Origin: Magicicada septendecula
Lineage: Eukaryota > Arthropoda > Insecta > Hemiptera > Cicadidae
Length of the DNA stretch: 64,000 nucleotides
Assembly (NCBI GenBank): GCA_034769895.1
Contig: CM068371.1
Location: 403,139,469 to 403,203,468, forward strand
Direction: 5' to 3'
The notes under the pieces were generated by a model. It saw nothing but the letters and a program-made list of their open reading frames with translations. It ran no database searches and was not told the DNA's origin. Numbering within the stretch: the stretch's first letter is position 1; every line of letters begins with the position of its first letter. This document shows, one piece after another, positions 36,840 to 48,191 of this stretch. Position numbers and translations under genes: made by a program.

Positions 36840-37152
36840 CAATCGTCATAGTCATCATTATTATCATTATCATCAACACTTCACGAACCAAACTTGGAGC
36901 CTGTTACGCTGTACCGTGCTTTCTATTTGGTTTATATGTTTTTGCTTTGTGCGGCAGCCTCCCTTCATTCATTCTCTTTGTGTGCTCATCCCATCGCAGT
37001 CGATTGCATTTATGAAAGCTGAACATTTTCAAGTTTATCCTTGTATTTTCATCTTCTGGCATATCCCGACTATCGACCGTTTCACCTATCGCAGAAATTG
37101 TATTTCTTGAGCCTGTATTATCCGGTCGCCTTCCATATACTAGTAAAGCCAC
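36840..37152 (-). mobile_element. LINE 3'-end relic with trinucleotide-like tail
   Basis: On the minus strand NRLRWDEHTKRMNEGRLPHK, then AKTYKPNRKHGTA, matches the pattern RLRWxxHxxRMxEGRxPxxxxxYKPxGxR near the end of LINE ORF2. Just downstream (plus coordinates 36845-36880) the minus strand has a GATGATAATGATAATAATGA run, like the simple tails of such elements. Upstream protein is barely recognisable. Truncated and decayed. Confidence 0.6.
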
Positions 37153-40100
37153 TGGATCTGTCTTATCGTAGCAGTTTATGCACCTGAGAAGGGTAAAACA
37201 AACGAGTCTACAGCCTTTATAAAATGGTTCAAGAAGTCTTTGACATGTGTAGCAATACGGAACAAGTCATCATATAGAAGATTTAACCGCTTTTGTAGGG
37301 AATGATCCATTCCCAAGTGTTAGACTGCCTTGGTGAAGAGACGTGAGTTTACTTACTCTTTCACTAAATGATGAATTACACTTTAAATGTGTTAATGTGT
37401 CACTGCCATGTTAGAAACACGTACAGAATTCGTCGACGGTATCGCCAGCCTATGCAGACGTGTAAAACAGATTCAACATGCTCCTTCATCAATTTATTAT
37501 TACGTCGTCAGATGAGGCATTACTCGACAAGAAGTCATATCAAAAAGGTCAAGTGATCATTATGTGTAGTCCTCGCGCTCATAACGATTACATGAGGTAC
37601 GCGTTGATGCGATAATGTGTTCTGGAAGTGCGGGGGTTCCCGAAACTGTCTTAAGTACGCCAATCAGCTTGCATCTTTGGTAAGATAAGATTATCGTTTG
37701 AGCTCATATTAACGCCGCGTTGCCATAATGGTATTCATCAACTGCAGCTTATCACCTTCAATGGACGCGACCCGTCGTGTCGTTGTCATTCTGTTGGCGG
37801 TGTAGCCGTTGTTTAACGATGTGCAGAAGCATGTCGACAGGTAACGTTTTAAACGAGGGAGCTGTAGCAGCAGTATGCTGCTATTTTGAAGTACGTTTTC
37901 GCAATATCGAGTGGTTTTTAGAATAGAAGATATAAGCTTTATTGTATTCAGCACTGTGAATCTCCTAGAGAGCATTTCATTATTACTGCCCTCGAATTTT
38001 ACTGAATTTTCCCTTTTAATCGTAATGAAACAATAACATATCAGTCCGATCTTCGTTTCAGACGAAGGGCTTATTACAAAACAATGCAGTGAGAAACGCC
38101 TTTTGTTTGAAGGCGACAAAACAATAGTATCAGTGCAATAACGATTACGGAGGGGGGGCTGACTATCGTGTAACCGGAGCTGTCAGCCAGGAGACCATTA
38201 ATCAAGTGGAAGTCAGGGCAGGATTCGGTGGCGAAAACGGGTTTGTTTATATACTCTCATTGATTGCCCGACCGGAACTTGTTTTTCTTTTGCTAGTGTC
38301 ATTTTATCACCATTCGTATAAATTTAACTTCGCATAACTGTGTTCCCGTTTTGGTTCTGTTGATCCCGAAAGTTTACTCGGAAAGATCAAACGGGCGCGC
38401 TGAAAGTAAATAAACAATTGATATTTAAATCAGTTTACGGTTTGTGCGTGAAATTGCTTACAAGTGCAGGAAGTACCTTAGCATTGTTACGTACTAATAT
38501 ATTTTCCGAACACACGAAGTGAAGAATAGCAGGTACGGAATAATTTTTAGAATATGGAAATCTTTCGTCATAGTTTCTCGATGAATATGACAAAAGAAAG
38601 TCATACCTTAAGTAAACCAAGTAGACAGAGAAGACGACCCTGTATTAAAATCATGGGAAATTCAAAGAATGTGTTAGAAGGGACTGGACTGTTCGTAAAA
38701 GAACACTCTTTTAAGTACGAGAATCCGTGAATGTCCGTTGAGTGTTTCTTGAAACTTTCACTGAGCTCCTGATCTCCACAAGAAGCTGTTGTAGTTTGTG
38801 TCAGTAACCCTCTAAAGTTTTAACAGTTATGGATGATGTTGGTTCAGCAGGTGAAACATCCATTTCAGTATTAAAGGATTTGTTTTTAGGTTTATGAGGC
38901 ATTATTTTTATTTATTTTTTACTCTTTACGCTTACCTTGTGGTGTCATACCAGTCGCGCTATAAAGTCTTTTTTTGAATGAAGTAGTTCGTTCTCCCATA
39001 TAGAACAGTAGTTATTTCTATGGTCATAATGTCCATTTTTATAATAGATATTAACTATTTTTTGAGAGTCTCAAATTAATGTTTGTTATTATGTGTTGCT
39101 TTTGCAACGGATTTCTTAAGAGTTTTAACGAAGGCACGTAGTTAATACTCGATTACTCTAAAACTCGATATTTTTAGAGTTTTGATATAGTCACAGTCAG
39201 AGGTTGTTCGTATGATCCACAAGCGCTTGAGCTCCTCGACGTTAGGGTTTGCCGCGCGTCACATTTAAGCTTCTTAAGACTGACAGACAGTTTATAGATT
39301 TTAAGGAGAAATTTTCCCAAATATTTATTAGTTACGTTTTGCTTAAAGCTTAATATAACAACTCAATTGATGGAAGATGTTACGTATTTTTCCTTTTGAG
39401 GATTTATTAATATTTCAAGACAGAGGAAACAAGGACTCAGTAAGGAAGGGGAGGTGGATGAACGAAAATCCAGAATAACAATCGTTCGAGAACGCTTATC
39501 GTTTGTTACACTAATTCCCGACGCAGCGAAACTTCTGCGGTGGGACGCGCTGTTAGTGTCAGTTAATCTTCGATTGTTCGTACCCACAAGAACTCGCGCG
39601 CGCGCACGTCTCGAATGTCTATACAGGAGTGTATAATACGGTATTATATATGAGTACGGCTTTAAAGGAGTGAATGTTTGTCCGCCCCTTACCAGAGAAG
39701 GAGTAGGAGGCACATTCGTAGTAAAATATTTACTGTTGGATTTGCGGCGATGCATAATCGGTTTTGGCCGACCGCTCCTACTCCACCCTGCTTAGCCTAC
39801 ATACACGTATACGTTCATTTCATTGTCTCTACTCTGTAAAAGCTTTTAAACTTTTTTCTTTTTCATGCGGTTTTTATTCGCAGAACTGGTGTTTTGTTCC
39901 ATACTTCGAAATACAGCTTAAGTTGGGTTTCATTTACAAGGTAAAGTAACTTGATTTGTTAATATGTTTTTTGCCTCCGGAAGCTAGACAAAACACAAAT
40001 GCTACACAAATGAAACGAGATTATTAATAAACTAGCACGTAAATGAAATTTAATTTACAGTTTTAAGAACAGAATTTGTAAGTTAACTGTAATAAATGCG

Positions 40101-40154
40101 ATTCCGTTTGAAAGCTTTTCGATCTTTTTTAAGTCACTAAGACGAAGTTTTAAT
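37153..40154. other. No recognised gene
   Basis: ORFs up to 136 codons (37709-38119 minus) and 130 codons (39363-39755 minus) show no known motif and overlap open frames on the other strand. Confidence 0.5.
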
Positions 40155-40475
40155 AAAATATCGGTATGGAGAACCATACATGACTTCCATATTCTAAGCT
40201 TTATATTTAAAATCATTTTCGAAATTAAATATTACCATAGAAACTACTTCTTTCTACTTACTGCTTCAGCCTTAACCACAGTACTCTGGTCACTAACGTA
40301 TACCACCTCACGTTATCGCACTCGATTTTCACTAATGATGGAAGTCGATGGCATTGCCGAAACGTCTGGTTTTTTAGAAAACATTGGAGTACGGCCAAAT
40401 ATCCCAGGAAGGAATTTTAACAAAAACTACTTCTTTGTTGCCGGTAACGTTGTACACATATATATAAAAAATATG
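40155..40475 (+). mobile_element. Fragment related to the 42.3-42.9 kb repeat
   Basis: 40155-40246 shares TATCGGTATGGAGAACCATA and the following ATGACTTCCATATTCTAAG block with 42353-42419; 40402-40475 shares GGAAGGAATTTTAACAAAAA and ACGTTGTACACATAT with 42427-42498. Between them CGATGGCATTGCCGAAACG forms a small hairpin. The same family lies in two places with different rearrangements. Confidence 0.7.
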
Positions 40476-40961
40476 CATAAAATTAATGGCTTGTATAAGT
40501 TAATGATTGATCTCCATTAAGTAGTGCTCAAGTTTCCAAAGTTTAATATTATGATGTCCGTAATTAAAACATCAGAGCAGGTTTAGTGTGTATGAGGGTA
40601 CACCGTGGACAGAAATTTTCAACATTTCCTATTGAGCGTTGCTTAGAGTAAAGCCGCGAATCTACAGTGTACGTTTCACAGAACAAACACGCGGAAAAGA
40701 AGGAGCGCTCCGAAGTCACTCATGGACGCTCAGCATCTTGCAGAGGGTTCTTTCCCTAAAGACGAAAATTTTGTCTATGAATCGTTCCTCTGTAAACACG
40801 TGCAGTTACACTGCCCAGCGATCCACAGGAAGCAAATCGCTATCCACGCTGGACACTTTTTCGGCTTGCACGCGTTATGTTGGTATGGGTTTCGGCACTT
40901 TCCATTTAAAAAGCGTGCAAATGTAAGAAAATAAACATGAATGAGGCCAGAAATAACGCGA

Positions 40962-40963
<2 letters not shown>

Positions 40964-40996
<33 letters not shown>
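40964..40996. repeat. (GT)n microsatellite
   Basis: About 16 uninterrupted GT units, 140 bases before the first satellite-bearing repeat. Confidence 0.97.
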
Positions 40997-40997
<1 letters not shown>

Positions 40998-41135
40998 TTC
41001 CCTGCCTTTTTATTGCGGTAGTCATAATAATAAAATGGAAACGTAAACATTACATAACTGAAATATGCTTGCCTGCCACGAACGATATATTTTCTCTCAT
41101 ACATGATTTACATTTAAAAAAAAAATTATAATTTT

Positions 41136-42356
41136 ATTGCCTGGCAACAAAATTATTTTATTTTTAACAATTACCATTGTTTGAAAAAGTTTAAATGAAT
41201 TTTCAAGTACTTTACTGTTGTTAAAACGTAAAAGGTTGCAGGTAAACTATCCCTTCCCCTTAACCGATCTTCACCAAAATCGTAATGTAAAAGTCCGTGA
41301 GATCTCTACAATTCAGGGACGTATGCAAAAAATTATTTGATTCTGTTTGAATTTGCGGCTGTTATCGTTTGCCATAGAAAATTACCCTTGATAAAAAAAC
41401 GTTGCAGGTAAACTACCCCTTCCCCTTAACCGATCTTCACCAAAAACAATAGGTCTTGAGAACTCTACAATTTAGGGCTGTATGCAAATAATCTTTTGAT
41501 TCTGTTTGAATTTGCGGCTGTTATCGTTTGCCATAGAAAATACCCTTGTTAAAACATAAAACGTTGCAGGTAAACTACCCCTTTGCCTTAACCGATCTTC
41601 ACCAAAAACAATAGGTCTTGAGAACTCTACAATTTAGGGCTGTATGCAAATAATCTTTTGATTCTGTTTGAATTTGCGGCTGTTATCGTTTGCCATAGAA
41701 AATACCCTTGTTAAAACAAAACGTTGCAGGTAAACTACCCCTTTCCCTTAACCGATCTTCACCAAAAACAATAGGTCTTGAGTACTCTACAAATCAGGGC
41801 TGTATGAAAATAATCTTTTGATTCTGTTTGAATTTGCGGCTGTTATCGTTTGCCATAGAAAATACCCTTGTTAAAACATAAAACGTTGCAGGTAAACTAC
41901 CCCTTTCCCTTAACCGATCTTCACCAAAAACAATAGGTCTTGAGAACTCTACAATTCAGGGCTGTATGCGAAACATTATTTGATTCTGTTTGAATTTGCG
42001 GCTGTTATCGTTTGCAAAAAAAAATTACCCTTGATAAAAAAAACCGTTGCAGGTAAACTACCCCTTTCCCTCAACCGATCTTCACCAAAAACAATAGGTC
42101 GTGAGTACTCTACAAATCAGGGCTGTATGCAAAAAATTATTTGATTCTGTTTGAATTTGCGGCAGTTATCGTTTGCCATAGAAAAAAAATCTACAGCACA
42201 CACACAGACAGACACACACACACAGACACTTTTCGAAAAACGACTTTTTTTCATGTTTTGAGTGTAGTACAATCAGAATCTGCAATAATCTGGAACACGA
42301 TTTTTTTGGCATCACCATACCGTACTTCCATTTCCTTAAGGAATATGGAAGTAAAA
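41136..42356 (+). mobile_element. Satellite-bearing composite repeat, copy 1 (HINE/Helentron-like)
   Basis: It begins ATTGCCTGGCAACAAAATTA. Then come six tandem units of 160-166 bases starting near 41238, 41404, 41566, 41726, 41888 and 42049, a CA/CAGA tract (about 42195-42230), CACTTTTCGAAAAACGAC, and a terminal hairpin ACTTCCAT...ATGGAAGT at 42324-42353. Each unit contains CCGATCTTCACCAAAA and GATTCTGTTTGAATTTGCGG. No ORF. Central tandem units, a CAGA-type microsatellite and a 3' hairpin are the layout of non-autonomous Helentrons such as DINE-1 and mini-me; the assignment is inference. Confidence 0.75.
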
Positions 42357-42910
42357 ATATCGGTATGGAGAACCATACATGACTTCCATATTCTAAGATT
42401 TATATTTAAAATCATTTTCAGCCAAACAGCCAGGGAAGGAATTTTAACAAAAAAATACTTCTTTCTTGCCAATAACGTAGTACACATATAAAAAATATTA
42501 TCCCCTCCCCCTTCAACTATAATTTTGATTTATAGAAAATTACCCCCAGCCCGTTCAACTAGCCTCTTCATTTATAGATATTTCATCTACGTTTCTACAG
42601 TGGATTATTAAGATCTTATCAGGATACTTTATCAAAATTAAGTACTTTACTCATGTTACAACAAAAAATGTTTCAGGTAAACTGCCCTTTCTCCGTAACT
42701 GATCTTCACCAAAATCAACAGACATTGAGTTCTCTATAGCTCAGGCACATATGTAAAAAATTATTTGATTCTGTTTGAATTTACGGCAGTTGTGGTTCGT
42801 CATATAAAAAATTACCCATGTTAAAACATAAAACATGAGATTTATAAAACATATCTAAGATTTATATTTAAAATCATTTTTGAAATAAAATATTTTCATA
42901 GAACCTACTA
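42357..42910. mobile_element. Rearranged fragments of the same repeat family
   Basis: Contains the 42353-42498 block shared with 40155-40475, one diverged satellite unit (about 42655-42835, with CTGATCTTCACCAAAATC and GATTCTGTTTGAATTTACGG), and 42861-42910, which repeats the TAAGATTTATATTTAAAATC segment seen at 42396. The order suggests nested or deleted copies. Confidence 0.6.
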
Positions 42911-43430
42911 ACGCTGGGGAAATCTGAGGAGCCAATCAGAGTTGGGCCTACCTGTCACTCTGCTGAATTTGGTGGAAAGCCCTGTCACTGTCGTCAAAGT
43001 ATCAGCCTTGACAGGGTCCTCTTTTTCTGCAAAATGGGAGAGGAGGCTTGAGATGGAGTGAGTGACATGGTCCCCACGTCAATGAAGAACCCATTGTTTT
43101 ATAAAAATATATTTAAATTTTGAAAACTGAAAATTCTTTTCTTGTTGTAAATATTTATATTTTATAATCAAAATGACTTTATCAAAAAACAAACATTATT
43201 TTTTTATAATAAGTACTTACATATGTTTCTTAATATGCTTACTTTTTCTTCAATGTTGATGATCATTTCCAAACATTCTGACAAAATTGTATCTACAGAA
43301 CAGTTAACATTCCCCAGGTTTCCATTTCTGCTAATTTCTCATTACACCTTCCACTGACGTATTATTAACCATTTCATAAACTATCGTATAATCTTTTCAG
43401 ATTTTGTGGTACAAAATCTGAAATTTTCAG
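42911..43430. other. Non-satellite segment between the two composite repeats
   Basis: CpG-poor, unlike its surroundings. The minus strand has a short coding-like run, CSVDTILSECLEMIINIEEK, ending in a stop at about 43217. The right margin contains the palindrome CAGATTTTGTGGTACAAAATCTG (spans 43399-43421), 10-base arms around GTA-type centre. Origin not recognised. Confidence 0.4.
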
Positions 43431-44970
43431 ATTGCCTGGCAACAAAATTATTTTATTTTCAACAATTACCATTGTTTGAAAAAGTTTAAATGAATTTTCA
43501 AGTACTTTACTCTTGTTAAAACGTAAAAGGTTGCAGGTAAACTACCCCTTCCCCTTAACTGATCTTCACCAAAATCTAAAGGCCTTGAGTCCTCTACAAT
43601 TCACTGACGTATGCAAAAAATTATTTGATTCTGTTTGAATTTGCGGCAGTTATCGTTTGCCATAGAAAATACGCTTGATAAAAAACGTTGCAGGTAAACT
43701 ACCCCTTCCCCTCAACCGATCTTCACCAAAAACAATAGGTCTTGAGTACTCTACAAATCAGGGCTGTATGCAGAAAATTATTTGATTCTGTTTGAATTTG
43801 CGGCTGTTATCGTTTGCCATAGAAAATACCCTTGTTAAAAAAACGGTGTAGGTAAACTACCCCTTTCCCTTAACCGATCTTCACCAAAAACAATAGGCCT
43901 TGAGAACTCTACAATTCAGGGCTGTATGCGAAACATTATTTGATTCTGTTTGAATTTGCGGCTGTTATCGTTTGCCAAAAAAAAAAATTTCCCTTGATAA
44001 AAAAACCGTTGCAGGTAAACTACCCCTTCCCCTCAACCGATCTTCACCAAAAACAATAGGTCGCGAGTACTCTACAAATCAGGGCTGTATGCAAAAAATT
44101 ATTTGATTCTGTTTGAATTTGCGGCAGTTATCGTTTGCCATAGAAAATACGCTTGATAAAAAACGTTGCTGGTAAACTACCCCTTCCCCTCAACCGATCT
44201 TCACCAAAAACAATAGGTCTTGAGTACTCTACAAATCAGGGCTGTATGCAGAAAATTATTTGATTCTGTTTGAATTTGCGGCTGTTATCGTTTGCCATAG
44301 AAAATACCCTTGTTAAAAAAACGTGTAGGTAAACTACCCCTTTCCCTTAACCGATCTTCACCAAAAACAATAGGTCTTGAGAACTCTACAATTTAGGGCT
44401 GTATGCAAATAATCTTTTGATTCTGTTTGAATTTGCGGCTGTTATCGTTTGCCATAGGAAATACCCTTGTTAAAACATAAAACGTTACAGGTAAACTACC
44501 CCTTTCCCTTAACCGATCTTCACCAAAAACAATAGGTCTTGAGAACTCTACAATTCAGGGCTGTATGCGAAACATTATTTGATTCTGTTTGAATTTGCGG
44601 CTGTTATCGTTTGCCAAAAAAAAGAAATTTCCCTTGATAAAAAAAACCGTTGCAGGTAAACTACCCCTTTCCCTCAACCGATCTTCACCAAAAACAATAG
44701 GTCGCGAGTCCTCTACAAATCAGGGCTGTATGCAAAAAATTATTTGATTCTGTTTAAATTTGCGGCAGTTATCGTTTGCCATAGAAAAAAATCTACAGAC
44801 ACACACAGACAAACACATAGACAGACAGACAGACACACACACAGACACTTTTCGGAAAACGACTTTTTTTCATGTTTTGAGTGTAGTAGAATCAGAATCT
44901 GCAATAATCTCGAACGCGATTTTTTTTGCCATCACCATACTTCCATTCCTTAAGGAATATGGAAGTAAAA
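43431..44970 (+). mobile_element. Satellite-bearing composite repeat, copy 2 (HINE/Helentron-like)
   Basis: Same start (ATTGCCTGGCAACAAAATTA) and same end as copy 1. It holds eight tandem units starting near 43533, 43690, 43848, 44011, 44168, 44325, 44487 and 44652 (spacing 157-165). Then come CAGACAGACAGACAC-type microsatellite (about 44796-44848), CACTTTTCGGAAAACGAC and the hairpin 44939-44966. Unit 3'-edges fall into types (A: GGCAG...ACGCTTG; B: GGCTG...CCCTTGTT; C: a poly-A edge then CCCTTGAT) in order A-B-C-A-B-B'-C-A', a higher-order pattern. Copy 1 also ends C-A' before the microsatellite. Confidence 0.75.
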
Positions 44971-46469
44971 CTGTGGGAAGCATTTAACGCTATCAGCGCA
45001 TGCTACGATAGAAGGAATTTTTTACCAGTTTTTAGGTTTATTTTTTTATACATTGTAGGCCTAATAGAAATTGTCGCTTTTATCGTTTCACGACTTTGTT
45101 ACATTTTAGATGTCTTTTAATGTAAACCTCGTGTTGCCAACTCACCTTCTTGATTACACAAAATAAATAGTAAATAAGGAATTATTTTCTTTTATTAAAA
45201 ACATTTAAACCTCAGAGCCCGCCTCAAAGTCCCCCCTCCCCCCGGAAGAAATCCTAGCTTTTTCGCTGTATAGGACAGCTTTCTCGCTGGCTAAACGATG
45301 GATAGGTTCCGTACCATTGTTTCACGAACTCTTTTATTCGTTGGTGTGCCATATAAAAATTTATTTTTTTTAATACAATATTGTTATATGTTATAATGCT
45401 TTATTTTCGAGAATGCGAATAGTTGGATAGTTCAGACTAATCCCGGGTCGCAATTTGTTCGAATTATGGACTCTGATTATAATATTGATTTTCCCCTAGT
45501 CTTGAGAATGTTCTAGCGATCACAGTAACAGTTGGTGTAGGAAGTTTCATTGTGAACGTTCTTTTATAAAGCCTGATCAGTATTATTATTGAGTCAGTAA
45601 GTATGCAGGAAGCTAGATGCAGTAGGTAATCGCCGCATGCTTGCCATAAAACGCACAAGCTTGCCGAGGTCGGTGCACGTGCGGACAGAAATACGCGCGA
45701 ACCGATAATAAAACGTTCGTCCAGTAATGAGTTGTAAACATTTTATGGGGGGGGGGAGTGTCGTTGTAAACCGCTTTGTACTAAAGCCTTCGGTTTGTAA
45801 TCGTTTGAGTTTATAGACTGATTGATTGGACGTAGTTGTTGCTGGCCGCCGTATTAGGAAAGCGGTGTCCGGCGTTACAGATATGGAAACGGTTTGCGGC
45901 TAGGAAATCAGAAGTCATTATACATTGCGCAACGTTAAGGTCGCTGGTGAGTAAACAAATGTGATCCTGTCGTATTTGGATTTGTATATACCGCTGTCTC
46001 GAAAAGGTCAAGTGGATACAGATTAAGGGTCGACAGCGACGTCGTTGCGTAGCCACGTGTGGGGTTACAAGTAACGGTCTGCTGGGAGTAAAACTGTCCC
46101 TTGTTACCTGCTGCGAGAAAATCCACGGACATTTCCTGCAACAAATTGTTCGGGATTTGCATAGTTCCAGCTAGTTTTATTGCCAGTATGACGTTGAGCA
46201 TGTGCTGTTAATCGACTTTATAAATTCTGAAAAAAGATAATTTGTGATGGACTGTCTGATCGTGCCTATTGCATTAAAAAAGTGTCGACTTTATATGCGA
46301 AGTCTTCATTTGATTTGTGTATTAAACATGTTTTTCCGGTAAGTGATGGTATCGTGTATGGTGGCAGCCGTTGATGTTATTAGTATAATTAACAGGTAGT
46401 AAGGCGAGCCTTACACCACTAGCGAACGAAATGGCTTAAAGGTACCTGATACAATGGTAACAATACAAC
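44971..46469. other. No recognised gene
   Basis: Short ORFs only. C- and G-runs at about 45230-45242 and 45747-45756. Confidence 0.5.
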
Positions 46470-46720
46470 TTAACACTGAGAAGGTTTGAAAGAAAGATTG
46501 TACAACGTGTTTATGGCCTAGTTTTAAAAGACCTATTGAAGCATGAGAACATCGAATAAGATTCATAAAAGGTTCAGTGAATACAATGGCTAGATCACTT
46601 AGAACGAAAGGATGATCAGCGTATGCCAACGAAAATCCGAGGGCACAAATGTATAAAAACAGAAAGAGGGGTCGGGGGGTTGGATGGTGTGCTGGAAGAT
46701 CTCAGAAGAATGTGAGTTTA
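46470..46720 (+). mobile_element. LINE ORF2 C-terminal relic
   Basis: One plus-strand frame reads LRRFERKIVQRVYGLVLKDL, a few codons, then stops, and then WLDHLERKDDQRMPTKIRGH and GLDGVLEDLRRM. These match FERKIVRRIYGPV, the IQWLGHLERM block and the final WLDGVLEDLR of insect LINEs. Three in-frame stops lie near 46557-46580. Old and 5'-truncated. Confidence 0.7.
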
Positions 46721-47778
46721 TACTGAGCCAGCAACGGGTAGGAAACATTGGAGAAGATTTGTGTCGGGCTGTAATGCTAAAAAAAAGAATAATACCATGT
46801 GTAGTAAGTTTAAACTGTATGAACTACAACATAAATCGATATTTTCATGTATTCAAAGCGGTAGAAAGAAACTTGACGAACAAAACTTCATGCCGAGTTA
46901 TGCTCCGTGAGTAGATTGTATTTTCGAAGGTACGCAACAGGAATTCGTAGATAGAATATCGATAAATTTGCCAGGCGTCATGGAGCAAGTAGGCCTACTG
47001 TATTTTCTAAATAAACAGTTTAGAATATATGATCAGGAAACGCCAGCGGTTTAATGAAATCTTCGTCGGTTGTTCTTCCTAAACGTGAAACGAAGTCTTT
47101 TAAAACATTATTATGATAATGTTGAACCACCTCTCCAAGAAACATGAACATTTTATGGCCTCGGTAAGGGGTTGTTTAAGCAAACTAGTTACAGCTTGTA
47201 TTATTGTATTGCCGAAAAATATATCCTTGTTTGAAATATATCCGTGTTTTTATGAAAGATCAGAATAGAGTTATCGCAGATTTAAGCAGGTATATCTGGA
47301 TGCCAATAATTACATTGCAGAATCGCAGTTCAGGGAAAGGGTTTAGCGGCCATAACTTTACAGACCATGCCAGCTACGAAGTTGTACAAAACCTAAACCC
47401 ATCAGTTGTGTATTGTACTCGTGAATGTCTGGCAACGTCTGTAACAAGTTGGCTGATTTAAAGTTTGAACGCTGCGAGCACACGTGTTAATGAGTCGTCT
47501 ATACTAGTGGCGACAGTAAATATCTCCAGGCGACTTTTTGACACCTATTGATGGATGATGTTTGTGCACCCGTTTCTTTTCCGACTTGTGATTAAAAAAT
47601 ATAAGTATGTAGTGAGATACGATGACTCTCTCCGCCGATATGTGGAGTGCATTCTTTGTGTGCGTGCATACGTCACCAATAATGACACGCACAGAGCAAA
47701 CGATAATCAGACTATAGGTGTTTCATCGGTCAGTTATGCGTGCATGATTTGTGCATAACGAAAAACTGTATACTGTAC
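46721..47778. other. No recognised gene
   Basis: Short ORFs without motifs. Confidence 0.5.
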
Positions 47779-48191
47779 ATTTGAATTTGGATCTAACTGA
47801 CGGACATTTGCCATCACTCAAAATATATAAATCCGACATTTTGGCCACCCAAACAATCGACAACCGTCTTAAGACTAATTGTAAACTAATACACGTAAAC
47901 AAATTAATACTTACTATGAAAAACACAAGCACAGTGCACACGAACACTTCCACGCCAACAAGGTGAACTTTACATTTGTATATGTATCCGTGTGAACTTT
48001 TGTTATTATTATTTTGTTGCCTCTGTATTACTTGTTAATAGAGTATTATTTATTTCTTTACATGTATTAATAGTTTTTTAATTAGCATGAACCGATTGTT
48101 TGGGTGGCTGAACCGTGGCATTGCGATGCCAAACCGTGGCTGAACCGTGAATTTTTCTGCGATGCCAAAAGCCTGTCAGTTAAATTCAAAT
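47779..48191. repeat. Diverged inverted repeat
   Basis: GCCACCCAAACAATCG at 47844-47859 is exactly complementary to 48093-48108. Outward, AACTGAC and TTTGAATTT also pair (about 47780-47815 with 48165-48190). Inside the right arm CCGTGGCTGAACCGTG-type phrases are locally duplicated (48107-48150). Probably a decayed fold-back element. Confidence 0.6.

Noticed and set aside
37709-38119. 136-codon minus-strand ORF
   Set aside because: No domain, low-complexity basic and Ser-rich composition, and no splice or conservation support.
41136-44970. CRISPR-like array
   Set aside because: Eukaryotic context; units of about 160 bp are repeated whole with no unique spacers.
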